Assembly (NCBI GenBank): GCA_910584195.1
Contig: CAJTYV010000008.1
Coordinates: 1-64,000 of the forward strand
DNA: 64,000 bases
DNA from: an uncultured Ruminococcus sp.
GTDB lineage: Bacteria > Bacillota > Clostridia > Oscillospirales > Ruminococcaceae
Reading direction: 5' to 3'
The position numbers and the translations under genes were made by a program. Position 1 is the first letter of the stretch. Each line of letters begins with the position of its first letter. The notes below the pieces were generated by a model. That model searched no databases. It was not told the origin of the DNA and saw nothing but the letters and a program-made list of their open reading frames with translations. Positions 1 to 9,797 of the stretch are shown piece by piece.

Positions 1-1
1 A

Positions 2-238
2 ACTATCCCCGGTATACTCGGCAAGCCGTTATTTCAGCTTTACGAAATAACGGCGAAAGTCATGAATACGACCGCCTGCAACGTTGAACGTGCTGTACGC
101 GTCCTCAGCTCCGCCGCTTTTAAAAAAGGCGTGATAATTAACGGTCAGCTATCGCATAAACGCTTGCAAAACAAAAAACTTATCTCCGTGCTTTCAAAAG
201 AATATGCTCACGAATTTGGGTTTGAGGTGGGAGAATAA
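2..238 (+). CDS. Spo0A C-terminal-type DNA-binding protein, 3' part only
   Basis: The window opens inside this gene; the reading frame is open from base 2 to a TAA at 236-238 (78 residues). The segment LYEITAKVMNTT followed by NVERAVRVL and AFKKG matches the helix arrangement of the Spo0A C-terminal effector domain (YPxIAxxFxTTxSRVERAIR). In Bacillota this fold binds 0A boxes at sporulation promoters, but many small Spo0A_C-only or receiver-Spo0A_C proteins of unknown role exist. The N-terminus lies outside the window, so I cannot say whether a receiver domain is present. A terminator follows 24 bp downstream. Confidence 0.6.
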   Translation, partial: TIPGILGKPLFQLYEITAKVMNTTACNVERAVRVLSSAAFKKGVIINGQLSHKRLQNKKLISVLSKEYAHEFGFEVGE

Positions 239-261
239 ACATATTTGCTTATTAACGCAAC

Positions 262-304
262 AATCCCGTCAAAGTCTTATTTTATGGCTTTGACGGGATT
301 TTTA
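262..304 (+). terminator. Rho-independent terminator
   Basis: A 13-bp perfect stem (AATCCCGTCAAAG with CTTTGACGGGATT) and a 13-nt loop are followed by a T tract. It ends the Spo0A_C-like gene. Confidence 0.85.
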
Positions 305-309
305 TAAAA

Positions 310-330
310 TTGTACGTAATTTGTACGTAA
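310..330. repeat. Two direct repeats TTGTACGTAA spaced 11 bp
   Basis: TTGTACGTAA occurs at 310-319 and again at 321-330, one helical turn apart. This spacing is typical of tandem binding sites, but no gene start lies close by, so the role is unknown. Confidence 0.4.
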
Positions 331-408
331 ATACGCTGAAATTAGCTATATATAACGTATTTATTTTAATGGCGTATTAAATCCGTTAGACAAAAGCATG
401 AAACACAT

Positions 409-445
409 AAGAGGAGTTTCTTAATCTAAGAGACTCCTCTTTTTT
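409..445 (+). terminator. Hairpin with T tract
   Basis: AAGAGGAGTttCTT pairs with AAGAgACTCCTCTT and is followed by six T. It could end a lost upstream transcript or, read on the other strand, the HNH remnant that ends at 445. Confidence 0.7.
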
Positions 446-636
446 CAATATTTGTACTCGGGGTTGTGATCCTCGTTTCGGGTCCTTATGCTGTGGTTGC
501 GGTGGCAAAGACTCTGCCAATTGTTCTGATTCCAGAACAAGACATTATCACCTCGGTGCGGTTTAATATGATCCACATCGGTCGCCTTGACGTACCGCCC
601 CTCTTTCAAGCATTCTACACACAGCGGATAATCAGC
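445..636 (-). pseudogene. HNH endonuclease remnant
   Basis: The minus strand encodes about 63 residues with the phage-type HNH pattern: PLCVECLKEGR, then DVDHIKPHRGD, then LFWNQNNWQSLC. The second zinc knuckle, normally CxxC, reads CHRNH, so it has lost a cysteine. There is no start codon; the frame is cut at 636 where the ricin-dockerin sequence begins on the other strand. HNH proteins of this type nick or cut DNA in phage packaging or as homing enzymes. This copy is a fragment and should be inactive. Confidence 0.6.
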
Positions 637-1406
637 TCTTTAAGCTTGTAAAAAGCAGCAGTTATTATGGTATTGTTTCAAAATGTTCAGACGGCAAAGG
701 CGGTCTTGACGCATTTGAGTGGTCAACGGATAACGGCGGAAATATCAATCAGTTTGCATATCATGCATACGACTGTCAGCTTTGGAAAATCGAACCCGTT
801 CATCCGTCTGTTCCAAGCGGAACATATACAATAAAAAATCTCAACAACGGACTTTATATTACAGATAATAACGGAAACGCCGTTCAGGGAAATTCACAGA
901 ACTGGAAGATCACCAAACAAAATGATGGTACATACACGATTCAGACCGCAGGCGGTATGGCTTTGACTGTTGAAAACGGCTCAGCGGAAAACGATGCAAA
1001 TATTAAATTATCCGAATTTAAAAATGATATATCTCAGAAATTCACAATTTAATGCAGCAAGAACGGCTCTTACTCGCTGATGACCGCAGTTTCAGGCGGA
1101 ACAGCCTGTGCCGATGTTTTTGAGATAAGTACCGCTGAAAATGCAAATATAAATCAATGGGAGTACTGGGGAGGCGACGGTCAGAAGTTTATTCTTGAGC
1201 CTTCTTCCGATAAAAGAATAAAAGGCGATGTAAATGCAGACGGTCAATTCAATATTGCCGATGCGGTACTTATACAAAAATGGCTGCTTGCCGTTCCTGA
1301 TACGACTCTTGTTGATTGGAAAGCCGGCGATTTATATGAAGACGAAAAAATAGACACATTTGATATGTGCCTGATGCGGAAATTGTTGATACAACAAATT
1401 GATTAG
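630..1406 (+). pseudogene. Ricin-type lectin / type I dockerin protein, truncated and interrupted
   Basis: From about 630 the plus strand reads LFKLVKSSSYYGIVSKCSDG, then a second lectin repeat (QLWKIEP...GTYTIKNLNNGLYI), ending in a dockerin (GDVNADGQFNIADAV...DTFDMCLMRKLL) at about 1222-1400. An in-frame TAA at 1050-1052 interrupts the lectin region, and the same frame continues on both sides of it. The N-terminal part, presumably a signal peptide and a catalytic domain, is missing. Ricin-type beta-trefoils bind plant polysaccharide and dockerins attach enzymes to a cohesin scaffold, so the ancestor was a cellulosomal enzyme. The HNH remnant abuts its 5' end, so an insertion or deletion probably removed the front. 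Confidence 0.75.
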
Positions 1407-1447
1407 AATAAAAAGAGCCTTGCCTTATGTCGGTACTGAGATGAAAA

Positions 1448-1490
1448 AAATGAAGCACAGCAGCGTCCTTCGCCTATCTGTGCTTCATTT
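1448..1490. terminator. Bidirectional terminator between dockerin remnant and NACHT gene
   Basis: AAATGAAGCACAG (1448-1460) pairs perfectly with CTGTGCTTCATTT (1478-1490). A and T runs flank it, so it can serve both converging genes. Confidence 0.75.
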
Positions 1491-4400
1491 TATTTTACTG
1501 CTATTCTGTCTTCTACCTGTTCTAAAATATTCCTCATTTTATCCATTTTACTGTAAGAGAATTTATCATTAACGATCATACTGTTCTCAATTACAGAAAG
1601 CATATTTTTAATATCCTCAAAAACATAAAAGGAATCCATTTTATCGCATCTAACCTCATTACCGTATTGAAATTTTTCGAGAGAATCAAAAAGCTTTTCA
1701 AAAACCTGTTCAAATCCGATATTCTTATTGTATATACGCTCCAAATAATCGGGTTCAGGAAAAAGAAGTGCAGCAACGAAATCCACAAAGACGCATTTTT
1801 TTTCCAAAGAAAAATAACCTGCTGCCTTTTGATATATCGCTGGAGAAAGCAGTTCCGGAGGCTGCTTAAAAATTTCTCTCATGCCATTTGCCCAGTTTAT
1901 AAGAGGATAATCCTGCCCCTGGATCTTCTCAAAAACCGAATCAACATACTGCATGGAATATTTATTCGGGGGTTCATACCGTGTATTACATACGGGTATC
2001 CCCTGGGGGGTCATCTGCAAATACCCCTTCAGAAAAAGGAATATAAGGCTTTTTGCAAGATAAACAAGCTCCGTGCCATTCTGGGAAAACCAGCCGTTTG
2101 TCATTTTTTTCAGGCAGTCGTCCATAATACGGAAAGCCTCTATCCGGTCGATCTTAATGAGATTTTTTTCAAGAAGCCACAAGCTCGGCTCGCTGTAAAG
2201 TCTGCCAAGAAGATTTGCAGAAAGATTAAAGCCCTTGCTGACAGCTTTTTTAAGCAGGGCTACAGCCTCCGAAAAAAGCTGTTCCACAGGAACATCCTCT
2301 TCATAATACGAGGACATCTCCAGACCTGATTGAATATTTTCCACGTTTTTTATAAGAGCCTTTGCCTTCATATGGAGCATCTTTCTCTCCTTATCAGGCA
2401 GAAAAATTACAAGCTCTTTTGTAAACTGAATATATTTTCTGCATATTGTCAGGTCATATTCACGCCAATATTCAGTCTCTCCGCAAACTATGTCAAACAA
2501 GCCTGATAAGATCTTTTCAGACAATTTCAAAGATAAGATCAAGCTTTTATGATTCACGCAGAAATCACAGATAAAATGTAAAATTTCGTGTCTGCTGATG
2601 AGATTTTTACGAAAAAACTCAGGATTTCCGTCAATAACCTGTATTTGCTTTTCAAAGTCGATCAGTGAAAAAAACCTTGAATGAATAAAAAAATGATATG
2701 AGAAAAGATACGCATAGTTGGCAAGCAAGATCTCATTTTCAATTTTTGCAGTCAAAAACTCCATGGATTCGCTGTAATTCAGGACTATTTTAGGGCTTAT
2801 AAGAAATATTTTTTCATACATTCTTATCTTATCACTTATAGAAAAATAATCGCTCAGATAACTGAATACCATAGCCTGAACATTGCTTTTCAGATTAAAT
2901 TCTAAATCATAATCATTAAGTGAAAGCTCCATATATGCATCCGGAACGCATATTAAGTCATGTGCAATGGAAAAAGCAGCAAAGTATTCCTGAAATTCCT
3001 GGTGAATGAATCTGAATTTACTTCCGTTTTCATCGGTTTCGCCAAAATCAAAACGTCTGCTGATAAATTCCCATACATCTTCAAATGCATCAGAAAGCAT
3101 CACACTGCTTCGATGTTCACTAAAAATTTTATTGTAAATATTAAGTATATATGTTTTTTTGGAAATAAGCTTACTGAAAATGAATTTTATTTCTCCCTTT
3201 GTCAGTACATCGGTTCGGAGAACCTCCATTTCCCTGCCGATATGCGGTATAAGTATAAAATAAATAAAGAAATAGCTGTCCTGATCGGGAAAGAATTTTT
3301 TCTCTATTATCTGCCGATAGCATCTTTTATGGATCATTTCAAACAACTGATATTTTGTTTGAGGATAAATATTCTGTTCCATCGACAGAAAAAACTTATA
3401 ATAAAGCGGAAAGGTAAGAAGCTGCTGCATTTCTGCCGAGATCAGGAGATTCAATCCGTCTCTGTTCAAAAGCTCATCTATCATTAACGGCGATATTCCG
3501 GTAATTGTACATCTTTCAAATTTTTCGAGCTCGATATATTCGGGAATATCTCTGGAGGTTATTATTACTGAAAGTCCGGTAAGATTTTCGGCGATCCAGG
3601 CGATCTCTTTTCTTATATTTTGCAGAACAGAATAATTTTTTACCGTACCGCAGTCGAACATTTCGTTATATCCGTCCAGCAAAAGCAAAACTTTGCCATT
3701 GGTCAGATCATAAATATCTATTTTATTTTGCCGGGTGATCTCCCTCAGTATATATCCGCTTTTATTATGGTGAGCGGAATAGGTATACAGGGGCAGATCT
3801 GCGGCTTGATAAAGAAGATCTGAAAGAGAAAACATAAATACTGCATCAAATCCTTTTTCGTTTTCCAGAATATGCCTGAGCATAGTTGTTTTGCCCATAC
3901 CTCCGTTGGCAATTATAAGATAACGAAACGTTTCCCCTGATGAAAGAGACAAATTTTCCTCACCGGTATCATTACTGTAAACCTTTTTTCCCTGTGAATC
4001 AATAATATTTTGTGTTATTATACTGCCATCGTATTTATTGGAGGTTCCTATTTCCTTTAACCGCTCAATAGACCTAAGCATATTTGCCTTTTCCTTCATC
4101 TGGTCGATATATTGATTCAGCTCGGCTCTTAAACACTCATAAAAAAGGGCTATCAGATCTTGTATTCCGTTTCCGGTGACAGATACCTTCAGTTCCTTGC
4201 CGGGAAAAACAAACTTAAAGTTCTGTGCGTAAATTTCATTCCAGCTTTCCTTTTTCCAGTAAAAATACTGATTTAGTTTTTCATTGTTTCCGCACAGCGT
4301 ATCGTCAATAAAACGGGAAAAGGTATCTTCAAAGCACTCCATTTTTCTGGCATCTGTGCGTTCGTAGGAATTCAGAACCTTGCTGAACAAACTGGAGTAA

Positions 4401-4597
4401 AACGGATTCATATGATGACTAAGATTGCTGGGGCTTGACACTTTTACATCGGTGAACATTGTGAATAAAATGTGTTTTTTGAACAATCCGGCAGATTTAG
4501 CAGCTTCGGATTCGTCAACAATTTCCGACTCTACCAGAGAAGCTGCGATCTTATCCTGTATTATATGCTGTAAATTAACTATAAACTCGTTCAGCAT
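1490..4597 (-). CDS. NACHT-domain STAND ATPase
   Basis: This 1035-residue protein has a NACHT module. Walker A is ANGGMGKTT at about 230-238, Walker B is LLLLDGYNEM at about 304-313, and VIITSRD serves as the sensor. STAND ATPases switch from an ADP-bound monomer to an ATP-bound oligomer on recognising a trigger, and many bacterial NACHT proteins act in anti-phage defence. The first 220 residues form an alpha-helical domain I do not recognise as a known effector. Residues from about 450 to the end are helical, fitting a HEAT- or TPR-like sensor, but no clear repeat motif is visible. The ATG follows TTGGAGGG with suitable spacing. It stands alone, convergent with the ricin-dockerin remnant and divergent from the large surface protein. 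The ligand and output are unknown. Confidence 0.8.
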   Translation of the reverse strand: MLNEFIVNLQHIIQDKIAASLVESEIVDESEAAKSAGLFKKHILFTMFTDVKVSSPSNLSHHMNPFYSSLFSKVLNSYERTDARKMECFEDTFSRFIDDTLCGNNEKLNQYFYWKKESWNEIYAQNFKFVFPGKELKVSVTGNGIQDLIALFYECLRAELNQYIDQMKEKANMLRSIERLKEIGTSNKYDGSIITQNIIDSQGKKVYSNDTGEENLSLSSGETFRYLIIANGGMGKTTMLRHILENEKGFDAVFMFSLSDLLYQAADLPLYTYSAHHNKSGYILREITRQNKIDIYDLTNGKVLLLLDGYNEMFDCGTVKNYSVLQNIRKEIAWIAENLTGLSVIITSRDIPEYIELEKFERCTITGISPLMIDELLNRDGLNLLISAEMQQLLTFPLYYKFFLSMEQNIYPQTKYQLFEMIHKRCYRQIIEKKFFPDQDSYFFIYFILIPHIGREMEVLRTDVLTKGEIKFIFSKLISKKTYILNIYNKIFSEHRSSVMLSDAFEDVWEFISRRFDFGETDENGSKFRFIHQEFQEYFAAFSIAHDLICVPDAYMELSLNDYDLEFNLKSNVQAMVFSYLSDYFSISDKIRMYEKIFLISPKIVLNYSESMEFLTAKIENEILLANYAYLFSYHFFIHSRFFSLIDFEKQIQVIDGNPEFFRKNLISRHEILHFICDFCVNHKSLILSLKLSEKILSGLFDIVCGETEYWREYDLTICRKYIQFTKELVIFLPDKERKMLHMKAKALIKNVENIQSGLEMSSYYEEDVPVEQLFSEAVALLKKAVSKGFNLSANLLGRLYSEPSLWLLEKNLIKIDRIEAFRIMDDCLKKMTNGWFSQNGTELVYLAKSLIFLFLKGYLQMTPQGIPVCNTRYEPPNKYSMQYVDSVFEKIQGQDYPLINWANGMREIFKQPPELLSPAIYQKAAGYFSLEKKCVFVDFVAALLFPEPDYLERIYNKNIGFEQVFEKLFDSLEKFQYGNEVRCDKMDSFYVFEDIKNMLSVIENSMIVNDKFSYSKMDKMRNILEQVEDRIAVK

Positions 4598-4783
4598 TGT
4601 ATTTTCCCTCCAATCAGTTCGAGCAATTGAAATACCACATTATTCCTGCATTGCTTTTGTGCGATCCGACAAAATCTTCTGCGCATCCCTGGCAGGCTCA
4701 CTGTGCGGTATCATTTTTATTATATCATAATCAAAAATTTTTTTCAAGAGTCAAGCTCATTCGACTCGTAACGAGTGTCAAAA

Positions 4784-4812
4784 TTGAATTTTTTTCCTTA
4801 TTGTTTTATAAT
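4784..4812 (+). promoter_or_regulatory. Sigma-A-type promoter of the large surface protein
   Basis: TTGAAT (4784-4789), a 17-bp spacer and TATAAT (4807-4812) lie 60 bp upstream of the ATG at 4873. The ribosome site ACGGAGGTT sits just before that ATG. Confidence 0.75.
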
Positions 4813-4872
4813 AAAATTAACTGCATATTCATATTTAAGGCAATGCAGAAATAAAAATTAACGGAGGTTTAT

Positions 4873-7800
4873 ATGAAAATCAAAGGTTTCAAGCGCATAA
4901 TTTCTCTGTTATGCGCAAGCGCTGTCTGTTTCAGTGCATCGCCAATTGAAACAGTCTTTGCCGAAAGCGCTGAGATCGGATCAGATATTTCTGTTGAAGA
5001 GAAAAACAGCGCTTCACCGCCTTTAAGCTCCGGAGCTCTCAGCGGCGACTTCAATAACGACGGCGAAGTCAATGAAGCTGACGCATCTGAAATTTCCGGC
5101 TATATCTTAGACGGCGGAGCTTTGGAGGGACACGAAAACTGCGATGTAGATGCAAACGGTTTTCTCGACCAGACCGATGCAGATATGATAAGCTCATATG
5201 CATCGGGGGAAATAGGCTATTTCCCGATAGGCGATTACTATGACGAAAACGAATCGTACATCACCCGTGGAGAATGGATTCACCGTCTCGTTCAGGGATT
5301 CGATATGAGCGTCGAGGATAAAAGCACTATTATCAATTACTATTCCGACCTCAGCGATCACCAATACGGAGAGGAAATTGAAATTGCTGCTAATTTCGGA
5401 GTATTCGATGTTCTTGATGATAACTTCAATCCTGACGAATATGTCACCAGAGACTTTGCCGCCCATACAATGAGCTTCTGTCTCGGTTACCCGTCGGATT
5501 CAGAGTGCCTGTACAGCGATGTTGACGATGTCTATTATTCGGGAGATGCTCAGGTGGCTTTGAATCAGGGCTGGTTCGTTACGGTAAACGACCAGTTCCG
5601 CCCGTCAATGTACGCCCGCTTTGACGAGTACAGCGCTGCATTCAAGGATATGGAGGATGCTGTTCTCTCAACTGAAATAGACGAGAACTATGCCAGCAGC
5701 ATTGAAGTCGATTCCTCTGTTACCGAAATTACCGATGCTTCCGATATCACATACGACGGAACGACAGCAGTTATTACCGGTTCCTCAGAAACCATTGAAG
5801 AGGGCAGTGACTTTGCGTTTACACTCGACGAACTTTATATCGTAAGAAAGGCGGAGTCTGTAAGTATTGACGAGGAAAACGGAATAATGACCATCGAGAC
5901 TGGTAATCCGGAGGAAGAAGCCGTACAGTCAGTGGACGCCGAGGGATTTGCGTACATCGACTATGACAATATCGAGGTCCTTGACGAAGATCTTAACGTT
6001 GATGTTGTTGACGATACCGCTTCGGCGCAGTCCAAAAACATACCTATGCCTTCTGAACCGACAGTTAAAAATGCCGCCGGAACTATTAAATTGAAAAAGA
6101 CCCTTGATCTTAACGGTAAGATCAAGTTAGGCAGCGGAACTGTAAATCTTAGCGGTAAGATCAAAAATATGCGTGTGCCGTATCAGATAGATATGTCGAT
6201 GCTTTCCGTTAAAAAGTTCTACATCGGATTTGAGGCAGACGCAGAACTGAAAGCAACTCTTGCCGCAAAACTAGACAAGACATATACAAACTCCAAACCG
6301 ATCCTGAAAGTACCGATAGTAGGTATCGGCGTTGTCGGAGCGAATGTAGTTGTGTCTGCAAAGGTATCTCTTTCGGGAGAGATAACCCTGACTTATAGCT
6401 GCGAGCTTGGCGCAGGAGTTCAGTATACAAAGGGAAACGGTTGGCGTGTGACCAAGAATTTCAAGTCGAATGGATTTACTATTGAAGCAAATGTCAAGGA
6501 GAAAATAGGAATTTCCGTTGGCGTTGAAGTAAATCTCGGAAAGAAAAAGCTTGGCGAGGTATATGCGGCGGCAGGAGAATCCGGCTCTGTCAGCATTATA
6601 AACCGCAACACAGGCTTTACCTGTACCGACCTGAAAGCTCATTTGTATGCGGAGGTGGGAGCCAATTTCGACCTTGGATTCGGAATAAAATTCTCCAAAA
6701 CCTTCGAGATAATAAATGAGGATAACTCACCGCTGAAAATTCATATCCACTGGGATAACGGCAAGCGCGTTGAAAACTGCACCTATGGAAAGACCTCTGA
6801 CAAGCCTTCAAAATCAGTTGACGGCGGCGGCTCACTGAGCGGTGCAAAGGCCGGAGGCTATAAAAAATCCGGCGGATACAGCTCAGGCTATGTCAGAACT
6901 TCCCATTCTGTTTCGACTATTCCGAAATATTACACCTCTACCCTGAATTTCAAGGAGCTTGAACCTCCCGTTTATATTTCTGAGGACACAACACTTACCG
7001 AGGACTGGACTGTCCATACCGACCTGTATATCACTAACGGCGCAAACCTTGATCTTAACGGTCATAAGCTGACGGCTGAGGGAAATATGTATATTGGTGG
7101 CGACGGTGGTATTCTTTATGTTAATAAAGGTGAGCTTATTATCAATAAGGGAAGTGCAGTTATAAACGGCAATCTACATTTACAAAGTGATGATTCGAAC
7201 ATACGCATGGAAAATAAATCCGACTATCTCCTCGTAAAAGGCGATTATATAAAAGATTCCAATTATGATAGCGTCAACATATTAACAGCAGGTACTCTTG
7301 AACTGCAAGGCGATATTTTCGGTGCAGATATAAGATCAACCGATATGCACACCATAATCCTTTCCGGTGATAAAGACCAAACGATTAATATTAATGATAA
7401 TGGCAACAGTTTTAATATGCTTGAAATCAAAAATGCAGATAAGAGAAAGTTTATTGTTGATAAATACTTTTGGGTCTCTTCTTCAACAACTTCTGACGGT
7501 GACTTGACTTTTGTCTGCAATGAAAGCGGAAGCGATACTACTTCAATTTCTTTAACAAAACTTACAGGAGCTGATACGCTTACCTTTGACGGCGATTTAA
7601 CACTGGGAAAACTGGATTTCAGAGGAAGCAAAATAAACGTTAACGGCAATATTGCCAATCCAAATGACAAGGCTGTAAACTTGAATGGTGCAACGATGAC
7701 TGTAACCGGAAATATGTCTTCTAATTCAGACATTGTATTTGGCGGCGCAACACTGCACGTTGACGGAGATTTTTCGTATTATGGATATGAAAGAACTTTT

Positions 7801-9735
7801 GATATGACAAATAAAAAAGACCATTTATATGTAGGCGGAAATATTATACTTAACAATGCAGATTATGGTTATAATATTACAGACGGTGAAATTGAAGTCA
7901 AAGGAGATGTAAATTTATATGATACCTCAATTACAGGCTATAATAAATTTATCCTCTCAGGTACAGAAGATTTGACAATTTATATGTCAGGATATCATCC
8001 ATACTTCAACGACCTCGAAATCCAGAATCTTGACAAGCGAAAGGTTTATGTAGACGGTTGCTTTAAAACAAGCGGAACTACCGATTGTCTCGACCAGCCG
8101 CTGAATATCGTCAGCCGTGACGGCTCTCTTTCTCTCGGAGAACTAAAGGCTTCAGAACTTAATGTAAGCGGCGACGTAAGCTTCTACGGCTCAACGACCC
8201 TTAACTGCAAAAAGGCTGATTTCAACAGCAATCTGACCCTTTCAAGCGGCACGCTTAACCTCAACGGCGTTGAAACCAATGTAAAGAAAAACCTAATTCA
8301 GAATGATTATGATTCAAAGTTAGATCTTAAAGGCGCAGCGTTAAACGTACAGAACTACACAATGAATGACGGAAATCTTTATATCAATAAGGGTACAATG
8401 AATATTTCAGGCGACGCGACTTTGGGCAGCTATGTGGAAATGGTCAATGCCGGAGATAAAGTAGTTATCGGCGGAGATCTCGATCTGAAACTGGACTCTG
8501 CAACAATGCTTACGTCAGGCTGCATTGAGTGTGCAGGAAATATTACAAGCACCAAATATCCTATCAACTCAAATGATGCCTTTAAAATGATCCTCACGGG
8601 AAAATCCGATCAGACATTGAATCTTAACTCCTATCCTGAATCATCTGCCGATCATCACTTTGCAACTCTTGATGTCAGAAATTCCGACAGCAGGAAAATA
8701 ATCCTTAAGGATCTGCTGGATGCCGGCGAGCTTGTATGCGACGGCAAAAACGTAAACCTTACAAGCTCGGGCGGAAAGCTCGTCAATGTCAAACTGCGCT
8801 GCGATGTAAATGTTTCCGGAGATCTTATCACAACTGGAAATTATCACGTTATCGACCTCAACGGCTGTAATTTTACTGTGGACGGCAATCTTTACCAGCG
8901 CAGCGGAACTATCCTCCCCAACACGGGAACTCTCAGTGTCAAGGATTACAAGATCATCAATGACGAGGATTCCGCAGTTTATTCCCCGTCTTCGGGTATA
9001 CTTAAAATGGTAAACAGCGGAGATCGCGTTATTGTAAACGGCAGCTTTATTACCTACACAAACAGATCGCATGAAGATTTCCTGACCGCAGGTGTCCTTG
9101 AGATCAAGGGAGATTTCTATCAGTACGGCGCAGGCTCTAAGTTTGCGTTCCCTGCAAGCGGTACTCATCTTACTATTCTTTCCGGTTCGGAAAAGCAGAA
9201 TGTTACTTTTGAGTCATATCCTGATTCACATTTCAATAGTCTGAAAATGAAGCAGGATAAAAAACAGTATACATTCAATGAAGATCCCTGCTGGAATGAC
9301 ATCTGCCAGGATACTACATCACCGATCACAACTGCCTCTTCCACTATCACGACAACATCTGCAACATCAACATCATCCGCAACATCTGCAAATAAAACAA
9401 ACAAAACAACTACGGCTTCGTCAACTGCACAAACACCTCCGACAACTACTGTCTCCACGACTCCTCCTTCCGACGAAAAGAAAATGGGAGATATAAATTA
9501 TGACGGTAAAATTGATGCATCTGATGCTTCGATTGTTCTTATTGAATACGCAAATCTATCCACAGGAAGAGGAGGCACATTCACCGACGAACAAAAGGCT
9601 GTCGCCGATGTTAATTTCGATAATAAGATCGACGCAAGTGATTCCTCGGTAATACTGGCATTTTATGCTTATCTCTCCACAGGCGGTGAGATAACAGATT
9701 TGAAGATCTGGTTTAAAACAAATAATACGCAATAA
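4873..9735 (+). CDS. Giant secreted beta-solenoid protein with dockerin-like modules at both ends
   Basis: This 1620-residue protein begins with a signal peptide (residues 1-30, AVCFSASPIETVFA). A dockerin-like EF-hand pair follows at about 58-118 (GDFNNDGEVNEADASEI...CDVDANGFLDQTDAD), then an SLH-like stretch at about 130-265 (RGEWIHRLV, PDEYVTRDFAAHTM). A beta-rich domain spans about 390-650 and a long solenoid about 690-1470 with many short repeats of the type LNVNGNI or GDFSY. A Ser/Thr-rich linker (about 1479-1535) leads to a second dockerin-like module at 1537-1620 (GDINYDGKIDASDASIVL...ADVNFDNKIDASDSS). No catalytic motif is evident, so an adhesin or structural scaffold component is more likely than an enzyme. 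Dockerins at both ends would let it bridge two cohesins. It has its own promoter and terminator. Confidence 0.75.
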   Translation: MKIKGFKRIISLLCASAVCFSASPIETVFAESAEIGSDISVEEKNSASPPLSSGALSGDFNNDGEVNEADASEISGYILDGGALEGHENCDVDANGFLDQTDADMISSYASGEIGYFPIGDYYDENESYITRGEWIHRLVQGFDMSVEDKSTIINYYSDLSDHQYGEEIEIAANFGVFDVLDDNFNPDEYVTRDFAAHTMSFCLGYPSDSECLYSDVDDVYYSGDAQVALNQGWFVTVNDQFRPSMYARFDEYSAAFKDMEDAVLSTEIDENYASSIEVDSSVTEITDASDITYDGTTAVITGSSETIEEGSDFAFTLDELYIVRKAESVSIDEENGIMTIETGNPEEEAVQSVDAEGFAYIDYDNIEVLDEDLNVDVVDDTASAQSKNIPMPSEPTVKNAAGTIKLKKTLDLNGKIKLGSGTVNLSGKIKNMRVPYQIDMSMLSVKKFYIGFEADAELKATLAAKLDKTYTNSKPILKVPIVGIGVVGANVVVSAKVSLSGEITLTYSCELGAGVQYTKGNGWRVTKNFKSNGFTIEANVKEKIGISVGVEVNLGKKKLGEVYAAAGESGSVSIINRNTGFTCTDLKAHLYAEVGANFDLGFGIKFSKTFEIINEDNSPLKIHIHWDNGKRVENCTYGKTSDKPSKSVDGGGSLSGAKAGGYKKSGGYSSGYVRTSHSVSTIPKYYTSTLNFKELEPPVYISEDTTLTEDWTVHTDLYITNGANLDLNGHKLTAEGNMYIGGDGGILYVNKGELIINKGSAVINGNLHLQSDDSNIRMENKSDYLLVKGDYIKDSNYDSVNILTAGTLELQGDIFGADIRSTDMHTIILSGDKDQTININDNGNSFNMLEIKNADKRKFIVDKYFWVSSSTTSDGDLTFVCNESGSDTTSISLTKLTGADTLTFDGDLTLGKLDFRGSKINVNGNIANPNDKAVNLNGATMTVTGNMSSNSDIVFGGATLHVDGDFSYYGYERTFDMTNKKDHLYVGGNIILNNADYGYNITDGEIEVKGDVNLYDTSITGYNKFILSGTEDLTIYMSGYHPYFNDLEIQNLDKRKVYVDGCFKTSGTTDCLDQPLNIVSRDGSLSLGELKASELNVSGDVSFYGSTTLNCKKADFNSNLTLSSGTLNLNGVETNVKKNLIQNDYDSKLDLKGAALNVQNYTMNDGNLYINKGTMNISGDATLGSYVEMVNAGDKVVIGGDLDLKLDSATMLTSGCIECAGNITSTKYPINSNDAFKMILTGKSDQTLNLNSYPESSADHHFATLDVRNSDSRKIILKDLLDAGELVCDGKNVNLTSSGGKLVNVKLRCDVNVSGDLITTGNYHVIDLNGCNFTVDGNLYQRSGTILPNTGTLSVKDYKIINDEDSAVYSPSSGILKMVNSGDRVIVNGSFITYTNRSHEDFLTAGVLEIKGDFYQYGAGSKFAFPASGTHLTILSGSEKQNVTFESYPDSHFNSLKMKQDKKQYTFNEDPCWNDICQDTTSPITTASSTITTTSATSTSSATSANKTNKTTTASSTAQTPPTTTVSTTPPSDEKKMGDINYDGKIDASDASIVLIEYANLSTGRGGTFTDEQKAVADVNFDNKIDASDSSVILAFYAYLSTGGEITDLKIWFKTNNTQ

Positions 9736-9745
9736 AAACTTTGTA

Positions 9746-9788
9746 AAAAGCCCATAGATCTCAAAATAAAAGAGATCCATGGGCTTTT
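9746..9788. terminator. Bidirectional terminator
   Basis: AAAAGCCCATAGATCT pairs with AGAGATCCATGGGCTTTT across an A-rich loop. It lies between the surface protein and the convergent carbonic anhydrase gene. Confidence 0.85.
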
Positions 9789-9797
9789 GAATCGAAT

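Noticed and set aside
466..651. 61-codon plus-strand reading frame
   Set aside because: The opposite strand gives a recognisable HNH sequence; this frame is its shadow.
1050..1052. Amber recoding as explanation for all interrupted genes
   Set aside because: The ricin-dockerin stop is TAA, several genes carry frameshifts, and intact genes such as the GH53 enzyme end at TAG where expected.
1667..2329. 220-codon plus-strand frame
   Set aside because: Antisense to the NACHT gene, Lys/Phe-rich, no motif and no start signals.
9278..9496. Gln/His/Leu-rich 72-codon frame
   Set aside because: Shadow of the Ser/Thr-rich linker of the giant surface protein.
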